A stretch of 45,940 nucleotides of DNA from Roseiflexus sp. (GTDB lineage Bacteria; Chloroflexota; Chloroflexia; Chloroflexales; Roseiflexaceae). The notes beneath the pieces were generated by a model. It made no database searches. It was not told the origin of the DNA and saw only the letters and a program-made list of their open reading frames with translations. How positions within the stretch are numbered: position 1 is the first letter of the stretch; every line of letters begins with the position of its first letter. The position numbers were made by a program, and so were the translations under genes. Positions 40,711 through 45,940 of this stretch are shown one piece after another. Location: the NCBI GenBank assembly GCA_025055265.1, contig JANWXL010000475.1, positions 1 to 45,940 on the forward strand. Direction: 5' to 3'.

Positions 40711-41913
40711 TCACGTGAGCCGGATGCGCGGATCGACAACGGTGTACAGGATGTCGGAGATGAGATACCCGATCAGCACCAGCACCGTACTGATAAACAG
40801 GATCGCCATTGCCACCGTATAATCGCTATTGCCCAGCGCATCGACCAGCAACCGCCCCATGCCGGGCCAGTTGAACACCGATTCGGTCACTGCCGCGCCC
40901 GCCACCAGCGTCGGCAGCACGCCTGCAAGCAGGGTCACAAATGGGATCAGCGCATTACGCAGCGCGTGCTTGGTAATGACTGCGCGCTCACGCACACCCT
41001 TGGCGCGCGCCGTGCGTACATAATCTTGCCGCAGCACTTCGAGCATGCTGGAGCGAATGAAGCGGCTCCAGGAAGCGATATTGAAGAACGTCAGCACCGC
41101 GCACGGCATAATGAAGCGCAGCGTGCGATCCAGCGTCGAACCGGCCTGCACCGTGCCAATCCAGGGAATTGTATAGTCGCGAATGCCCCGCACGCCGCCT
41201 GACGGCAGATACGGCAGCCCGGCATCCTTTGCCAGGACTGAAAAGATCAGGATCGCCATCACGCCCATGAAGAGGGTCGGCAGCGACGAACCGACGAACG
41301 TAATGCCGGTCATCGCATAGTCGAAGCGCGAATACTGGCGCACCGCCGAATAGATGCCGATTGGCACGCCGATCAGGATGGCCAGCAATGTCGAGACGCC
41401 CATCAACTGGATCGTATAGGGCAGCCGGCTCATCAACAGATCGCTGATCGGGCGGTCGCGCGCGATCTGCTGCGACAGCCCGAAGTCGCCAAACAGAATG
41501 CCGCGGCTGGTGCGGCGTTCCGCCAGGTCCGCCAGCGTGACATCACGCACGCACCCTTCTTCGCGGATTTCGACCGTGCCATCAGGGTAGCGCAGGCGCA
41601 CCTGACCGGGAATGGCGCATCCGACGACAGTGTCTGGCGGGATCAGGTTGACGCCGCCGATTTGAATGGGACCGGCGGGGAAGCCCGCCAGCCAGCGGGT
41701 AAAGCGGATAGGCAAATAAAGATCAAGTTCATACCGCGCTTTCAGGCGCGCAATATCTTCTTCCGTCACCCGGCGCTGCCCAGTATTCTGCATCTGCTGC
41801 AAAAACAACAACGGTCCGCCCGGCGCAAGGTACAACAACGAGTAGCCGAGCATCGCCGAGAGGATGGTGACGATCACCATCTGAATCAGACGTCGAACGA
41901 GATATGTGGTCAT
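40711..41913 (-). CDS. oppB: Oligopeptide ABC transporter permease OppB with insertion
   Basis: A 400-residue permease; typical OppB/DppB proteins have 306-340. The first helix is LIQMVIVTILSAMLGYSLLYLAP. Between about residues 75 and 140 an extra extracytoplasmic stretch holds two cysteines (VVGCAIPGQ and REEGCVRD) that could form a disulfide. The rest is standard: GDFGLSQQIARDRPISDLLMSRLP, then the EAA loop TARAKGVRERAVITKHALRNA and ESVFNWPGMGRLLVDA (quoted in parts). The insertion would face the binding protein, which is itself unusual here. Confidence 0.92.
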   Translation of the reverse strand: MTTYLVRRLIQMVIVTILSAMLGYSLLYLAPGGPLLFLQQMQNTGQRRVTEEDIARLKARYELDLYLPIRFTRWLAGFPAGPIQIGGVNLIPPDTVVGCAIPGQVRLRYPDGTVEIREEGCVRDVTLADLAERRTSRGILFGDFGLSQQIARDRPISDLLMSRLPYTIQLMGVSTLLAILIGVPIGIYSAVRQYSRFDYAMTGITFVGSSLPTLFMGVMAILIFSVLAKDAGLPYLPSGGVRGIRDYTIPWIGTVQAGSTLDRTLRFIMPCAVLTFFNIASWSRFIRSSMLEVLRQDYVRTARAKGVRERAVITKHALRNALIPFVTLLAGVLPTLVAGAAVTESVFNWPGMGRLLVDALGNSDYTVAMAILFISTVLVLIGYLISDILYTVVDPRIRLT

Positions 41914-41962
41914 GCCATTGTTCCTGAACGCGCCGTTATATTAGGCTTAATTATAATACGAA

Positions 41963-41995
41963 ATGCGCGTGCAGGGGTGATCCCCGCACGCGCAT
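41963..41995 (-). terminator. Hairpin between the binding-protein gene and oppB
   Basis: A 10-bp stem ATGCGCGTGC/GCACGCGCAT is extended inside by GGGG/CCCC, and is followed on the minus strand by an A/T-rich stretch without a solid T-run. Such hairpins after binding-protein genes often lower read-through or protect the upstream mRNA end, so that more binding protein is made than permease. Confidence 0.6.
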
Positions 41996-42011
41996 CCCGC
42001 TACCCGACCGA

Positions 42012-43970
42012 TCACCGGATGAACAGGTTCATATCCATGTGCTCCCAGGTCGGGCTGGCATCGGTCTTGACGTTGATCTTGCCCTCCTGCGCCGCCTTGA
42101 TCACCGTCTCTACCTCTGGACCGGCGCCGAGCGTCGCCTTCTCCAGGATGTCGACTTCGCCAGTCAGCAGCGCCGCCACGGCGGCGTTGGTGTCAGCGAA
42201 GAACTGGATGACGACATTCTTGACCTTCGGCGCGCCGAGGACGAAGTTCGGGTTCGCCTCGAACCGCATGAACTCCTTCTTCTTCCACTCCTTCAGGATG
42301 TAGGGACCGTATCCCAACGGCAGTTCAGCGATCTCCGGCAGCGTCGACCACTCCTTGGCTGGCACGTCCGCCAGTTTCCGCCCATCCGACAGCGTGCGGT
42401 GCGAGGGGTAACCGCCGTAGGGAGCGGTGAAGTAGATCGGCCACTGCACGCCGGGCAGGAACTTGATCGTGTAGCTAGTGTCGCTGTTGAAGGTCACGCC
42501 GTTGAGATTATCGTGCGACTCGCAGAAGGTGAAGCTAGTCGCACCCGACTCACGATCACAGTTGATCTTCACTGCCAATTCCAGGTCGGCCTTCTTCAGC
42601 GGCTCGCCGTCCGACCACTTGATGCCCTTGATCAGGTCATAGGTGACGGTGAGCTGCTTCATCTTCACCGTGCCGCTCTCATACTTGATCGTTTCGCCGT
42701 CGGCGTTGACAATTTCAACACCTGGCTTGAGTTCGACCGCGGCGCCGGTGGCATCCCAGACCTTATCGCCCGCCTTAACCTCGACGACCTCATTCTTCGC
42801 CTTGCCGCTCTCGATTGTCGAGAGACCGTCCTGCAGCACCGGCTGGAAGTCGTAGCTGTACTGCGTGGACAACACGCCGAAAACAAGCTGCGCCGCCTGC
42901 ACCTGCACCGCTGCGCTCTCGACCAGCGAGAACATCGAGGCTGGCTCCTGGGTGAAGCCCAGGATGATGGTATCGCCGTTGTCGGTGCGTCCCCACTCAT
43001 AGGCGTTAGCAGTGATGTATTCGGTCGGGTCGGGCTTCAGGCCGGTCAGCGCTTTGTTCCAGGCATACGCCTCCAGACGCTGGAACAGCGGCAGGCTCAC
43101 CATGTCCTTGGTGAACTCGACCTGGAACGCTTTGTACTGCTTGATGCGCTCCTCGCGGTTCAACGTATTGTTGGCCGCTTTGATCGCTTTGCTGGCAGTC
43201 TCATTGCACCAGCCCATGTAGTTCTGGCCCTCCCAGTTGTTGTCCGGCAGCGGAATCTGGTCGCAGGCATAGAGAGTATAGCCGCCCGGATCCGCCTCGC
43301 CGACCCACGCGAACGCGCCAAGCTCGAAGTCGCGCCGGCGCAGACCAGAGGCGCCGCCGAACCACCAGGATGCCGGAGCGTGCTTGCGGATGATCTGGAT
43401 GCCGCAGTTATCGAGCAACTGCTTCTCCAGCACCGTCGCCCAGGTGATGCGGAACTGCGCGTTGGTCGTCGTGAATTCGAGTGACAGCGGTACGCCATCC
43501 TTCGTGCGAACGCGCTGACCTTCCGCCAGTTTCCAGCCCGCCTCATCGAGCAGCGCCTTCCCCTTCTCCGGGTTGAACGGATAGGTCACAATGCCGTCCG
43601 CCTCGCTGGCTGCCGCCCAGTGCGTCTTCGGCAGGTTGGTGTCCATCAGCAGCGCCTGCTGCTGTTCCGGCGTCAGGTAGCTATAGACCGACTGGATCAG
43701 TTCCGGCCGGTTGGTGCAGTAGGCAATCGCCTGACGCACACGTACATCGCTGAGGATCGGATGCGGCGTCCTGAACGCGCCGGTTGGCGCCGCCGTTGGA
43801 GCTTCGGCCACAACCGTCTCGCGGACCACCACCGTCTCACGAACCGGTGGCGCGGTAACGACCACCGTCTCGCGGACCGGCGCCTGTGCAGCGCCAGCAC
43901 AGGCCGAAAGAATCGGCACAACGAGCGCGAGCAGCATCGCAAGCGCGATTTTCTTGTCGAGAATCTTCAT
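42012..43970 (-). CDS. Circularly permuted SBP_bac_5 peptide-binding lipoprotein
   Basis: A 652-residue lipoprotein with signal ALVVPILSAC (Cys24) and a linker with three RETVV repeats. The segment from residue 68 on begins HPILSDVRVRQAIAY and runs through NPEKGKALLDEAGW, FELGAFAWVGEADPGG and NYMGWCN to NAYEW at 322-326. In DppA-type proteins all of this is the C-terminal half. Only then come GDTIILGFTQEPASM, GIKWSDGEPL, LPLGYGPYIL and FFADTNAAVAALLTGEVDIL, normally the N-terminal half. The protein ends in TWEHMDMNLFIR, which normally leads directly into ..DVRVRQA. So the order is permuted, with the new ends at the inter-lobe hinge. It presumably delivers peptides to OppBC. Confidence 0.93.
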   Translation of the reverse strand: MKILDKKIALAMLLALVVPILSACAGAAQAPVRETVVVTAPPVRETVVVRETVVAEAPTAAPTGAFRTPHPILSDVRVRQAIAYCTNRPELIQSVYSYLTPEQQQALLMDTNLPKTHWAAASEADGIVTYPFNPEKGKALLDEAGWKLAEGQRVRTKDGVPLSLEFTTTNAQFRITWATVLEKQLLDNCGIQIIRKHAPASWWFGGASGLRRRDFELGAFAWVGEADPGGYTLYACDQIPLPDNNWEGQNYMGWCNETASKAIKAANNTLNREERIKQYKAFQVEFTKDMVSLPLFQRLEAYAWNKALTGLKPDPTEYITANAYEWGRTDNGDTIILGFTQEPASMFSLVESAAVQVQAAQLVFGVLSTQYSYDFQPVLQDGLSTIESGKAKNEVVEVKAGDKVWDATGAAVELKPGVEIVNADGETIKYESGTVKMKQLTVTYDLIKGIKWSDGEPLKKADLELAVKINCDRESGATSFTFCESHDNLNGVTFNSDTSYTIKFLPGVQWPIYFTAPYGGYPSHRTLSDGRKLADVPAKEWSTLPEIAELPLGYGPYILKEWKKKEFMRFEANPNFVLGAPKVKNVVIQFFADTNAAVAALLTGEVDILEKATLGAGPEVETVIKAAQEGKINVKTDASPTWEHMDMNLFIR

Positions 43971-44304
43971 GGAAAGAACGCTCCTTTCTGCGATCTCTCA
44001 ATAGAGAACAGCAGAGTCTTCGATCAGGAATCTGCAAGCAGTCCCTCAAGCGTTGTTCAACTCGATAGACCACCTCCTTTCCTGATGACAGTTGTTCCCG
44101 AAGACGATGCCAGATCATCGGCAGAGACCGTATGCATCAAGGCAGAGGCGTATGGCTGTGATACAGGATGTCCATATGACATCAAAAAAGGCTGTCGTTT
44201 ATCTCAGAGGAAAAGCCGCCAGTTGTGAGCCATTCGCCACATCTGCCTGGACGCGCCATGGAGTGTACCGGTTACTTTTGGGTAAAACATCACGATTGCG
44301 CGAA
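43971..44304 (-). promoter_or_regulatory. Long leader of the transporter operon
   Basis: About 330 nt separate the promoter from the binding-protein ATG, whose own site is AAAGGAG about 10 nt upstream. A second, stronger Shine-Dalgarno sequence GGAAAGGAGGTGG lies at 44070-44082. It is followed by TTG AAC AAC GCT TGA, a possible four-codon leader ORF. The plus-strand ORF 44092-44358 is not convincing. No riboswitch class was recognised. Confidence 0.4.
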
Positions 44305-44333
44305 ATGGTAACACGCGGCTACGTTGATGTCAA
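44305..44333 (-). promoter_or_regulatory. Promoter of the transporter operon
   Basis: Minus-strand TTGACA (44328-44333) and TACCAT (44305-44310) are spaced 17 nt. It is back-to-back with the plus-strand promoter at 44355. Confidence 0.6.
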
Positions 44334-44354
44334 GCCAAAAACCGTGCAAAGCGA

Positions 44355-44382
44355 TTGACAATGCGCATCAAAGCGCTACAAT
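44355..44382 (+). promoter_or_regulatory. Promoter of the histidine kinase gene
   Basis: Plus-strand TTGACA (44355-44360) and TACAAT (44377-44382) are spaced 16 nt. The start would leave a leader of about 115 nt before ATG 44504, containing an octamer-type repeat (44410-44429). Confidence 0.65.
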
Positions 44383-44503
44383 ACACGCAGAGGGCTTCTT
44401 GGAAAGGCTGGCGCAAAGACGCGAAGGGATAGAGTATTGATGACAAGACTTTGCACCTTCGCGTTGACCTTTTGAGAGATGCTGCACATGCACGCTGCTT
44501 GAG

Positions 44504-45940
44504 ATGTACGCGCTCACCCGCACAACCGCCACTCTACCCCTTGTTCTGAACGCTTCACGCCTGCTGGCGGGCGATCAGTCGTTGACGGTTCGTCTGCTCG
44601 GGTTGTTCGATGTGTTGCGTCAGGCGATTGCGTTCCATGATGGTCGGATAACATGGTGGCGGTGCGCGCCGATCACGGCAACTACAGGCGAACAGTGTTA
44701 CGCTCCGAACGGTTTGAGCTTTCCATGGAGCGATGACGTCCTGCGCGAAGTCATTGAGCAGGGTAAGCCGTGCCGAAACTCTTCCCGCAACGCTCTTGTT
44801 CACTACGGCGCACCGATTGCCTGGAACGGCCAGTTGTGGGGGGTGCTCGAACTGCGCGGCGACGACCGGATGACGATCGGCGACGAGGAGCAGGCGTTGA
44901 TCGATGCGCTGGCGCCGCTGGCGGCTGCGGCTATCGCGTCTGACCACGGGACGAACGGGGCACTGACCCTGACGGCGCGACAGCAGCGGGTGATCGAGAC
45001 GTTGCGCACTGAACTCGAAGCGCCGCACGACCTGAGCAGGCTGCTGACATTTCTGCTGCGCTGGGCGCTCGATGCGACCGGCGCGGAAGCAGGCGCTATC
45101 GCTCTGGTTGACCGTGAGCGCGGAGAACTGGTGCTTCAGGCATACGAGGGGTATGGCGAAGATCCGCTCAGCCGCGACGCCTTCGGCGAAGCGCGGCGGC
45201 GCCGGAGCTGGGAGATCGGCGTTGCGGGCAAGGTCGCGCGCACGGGCCGCGCCACGTTGCTGCGCGATGTGTCGCACGACCCGGATTACCAGGCGCTGAA
45301 CCCGGAGGTGCGCGCTGAGCTGGCTGTACCGATCGGCGCCGATCCGCCGCTTGCGGTGCTCCTCCTTGATAGCCCGCGCTCGGCAGCGTTCGGCGACAGC
45401 GAGGTCGCGTTCGTCAATGCCCTGTGCGATCTGGCGGTCAATCCGCTGCGCCGCGCGCTGTACTACCAGCAGTTGCTCGAAACCAGCGCGCACCTGGGTC
45501 AGGTCTTCGCCAGCATGCCCAATGGACTGGTGCTGATGGATCAGCAGGGGCGCGTGTTGCGTCACAACCCGGCATGGCTGACAATCTGGGGGTTGCCGCC
45601 CGACTCAATGCGCGATCCGTTCTACATTCCGCTCGACCTTGTGCCGCTGTTGCTGCCCCGCCTGCGCGACCCGCTGGCGCTGACCGAACTGTGCGCCGAG
45701 GGGCAACGTTCGCCCACGGAGGTTCAGTCGCTGCTGGTACGTCTGACCAACCCGCACCAGGAGCTGATGCTCCTTTCGGCGCCAACGCGCGACAGTTTCG
45801 GGTCGCTGACCGGCAGGCTCTGGATTGTCAGCGATGTAACCCGCGAGCGCGAGGCGGATCGCCTGAAGAGCGAATTCCTGTCGATCGTGTCGCACGAGCT
45901 GCGCACGCCGCTCACGTCGATCATGGGGTACACCGAACTG
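44504..45940 (+). CDS. GAF-GAF-PAS sensor histidine kinase (truncated by window end)
   Basis: Open from ATG 44504 to the last base, 479 codons, and missing from the ORF track because it has no stop. A first GAF-like domain lies at about residues 20-150 (GQLWGVLELRG). A second at about 180-310 has GAIALVDRERGELVLQAYEG, GVAGKVARTGRATLL and ELAVPIG (quoted in parts). A PAS domain follows, with SMPNGLVLMDQQGRVLRHN. The HisKA H-box FLSIVSHELRTPLTSIMGY is at the very end. The ATPase domain lies outside. There is no transmembrane segment, so it is a cytoplasmic sensor. Its ligand is unknown. Confidence 0.9.
   Translation, partial: MYALTRTTATLPLVLNASRLLAGDQSLTVRLLGLFDVLRQAIAFHDGRITWWRCAPITATTGEQCYAPNGLSFPWSDDVLREVIEQGKPCRNSSRNALVHYGAPIAWNGQLWGVLELRGDDRMTIGDEEQALIDALAPLAAAAIASDHGTNGALTLTARQQRVIETLRTELEAPHDLSRLLTFLLRWALDATGAEAGAIALVDRERGELVLQAYEGYGEDPLSRDAFGEARRRRSWEIGVAGKVARTGRATLLRDVSHDPDYQALNPEVRAELAVPIGADPPLAVLLLDSPRSAAFGDSEVAFVNALCDLAVNPLRRALYYQQLLETSAHLGQVFASMPNGLVLMDQQGRVLRHNPAWLTIWGLPPDSMRDPFYIPLDLVPLLLPRLRDPLALTELCAEGQRSPTEVQSLLVRLTNPHQELMLLSAPTRDSFGSLTGRLWIVSDVTREREADRLKSEFLSIVSHELRTPLTSIMGYTEL

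Noticed and set aside
43971-44300. T-box or peptide riboswitch in the opp leader
   Set aside because: No T-box consensus or known aptamer core could be found by eye; only an SD-like sequence and a mini-ORF were seen.
44092-44358. 88-residue plus-strand ORF in the gap before the histidine kinase
   Set aside because: It lies across the leader and divergent promoter of the opp operon, has no family resemblance and no good ribosome-binding site.

Overview
The window is GC-rich (roughly 60% or more by eye), densely coded DNA with long intergenic repeats. Gene content and protein style suggest a Chloroflexota bacterium of the Roseiflexus/Chloroflexus type. That assignment rests on my recognition of the proteins and repeats, not on a marker-gene comparison. 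No rRNA, tRNA, CRISPR array, prophage or classical insertion sequence was seen.

Layout. 1-140 is the tail of an L-rhamnose isomerase gene, followed by a repeat-filled gap. 492-5465 (+) is a compact run: S9 serine peptidase, a tiny protein resembling a histidine-kinase dimerisation domain, a dynamin-like GTPase and a SAM hydroxide adenosyltransferase. 5516-13298 (+) starts with a strong sigma70-type promoter and a 266-nt leader and carries prkA, yhbH/yeaH, spoVR, an unknown gene and prmC. SpoVR is interrupted by a 400-residue intein with a LAGLIDADG endonuclease. 13676-20983 holds a HAD phosphatase, rpmB (-), then asp23, fakA, two degV/fakB genes and recG, an order close to that of Bacillus; the 5' end of recG appears frame-shifted. 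21284-24182 (+) has an MNT/HEPN pair, a HAD dehalogenase and a two-gene lipoate ligase. 24237-29865 (-) has a GT2 glycosyltransferase, polA, an orphan BrnA-like antitoxin, a LysM lipoprotein and a 25-residue basic microprotein. 29927-34105 (+) has a GH130 phosphorylase, a GT4 glycosyltransferase, pdxH and a ChbG-like deacetylase. 34211-35068 (-) holds an Uma2 pseudogene and very small ORFs.

35527-43970 (-) is an oligopeptide ABC transporter cluster, transcribed as substrate-binding protein, oppB, oppC, then oppD-oppF twice. A divergent promoter pair separates it from a truncated GAF-GAF-PAS-histidine kinase at the right edge.

Main discoveries. (1) The substrate-binding protein at 42012-43970 is a circular permutant of the SBP_bac_5 fold. 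The half that is normally C-terminal follows the lipoprotein signal directly, and the normally N-terminal half comes after it. The break falls at the usual hinge between lobes. The same cluster has two D/F ATPase pairs and a cysteine-bearing insertion in OppB. (2) An intein sits inside the conserved EGWA/SYWH motif of SpoVR. (3) Several intergenic regions are tandem arrays of degenerate 7-bp units that change sequence along their length while keeping the 7-bp register. Many of them overlap or touch stop codons. (4) Two compound arrays of GC-rich palindromes plus heptads lie in opposite orientation around 32.1-35.5 kb.
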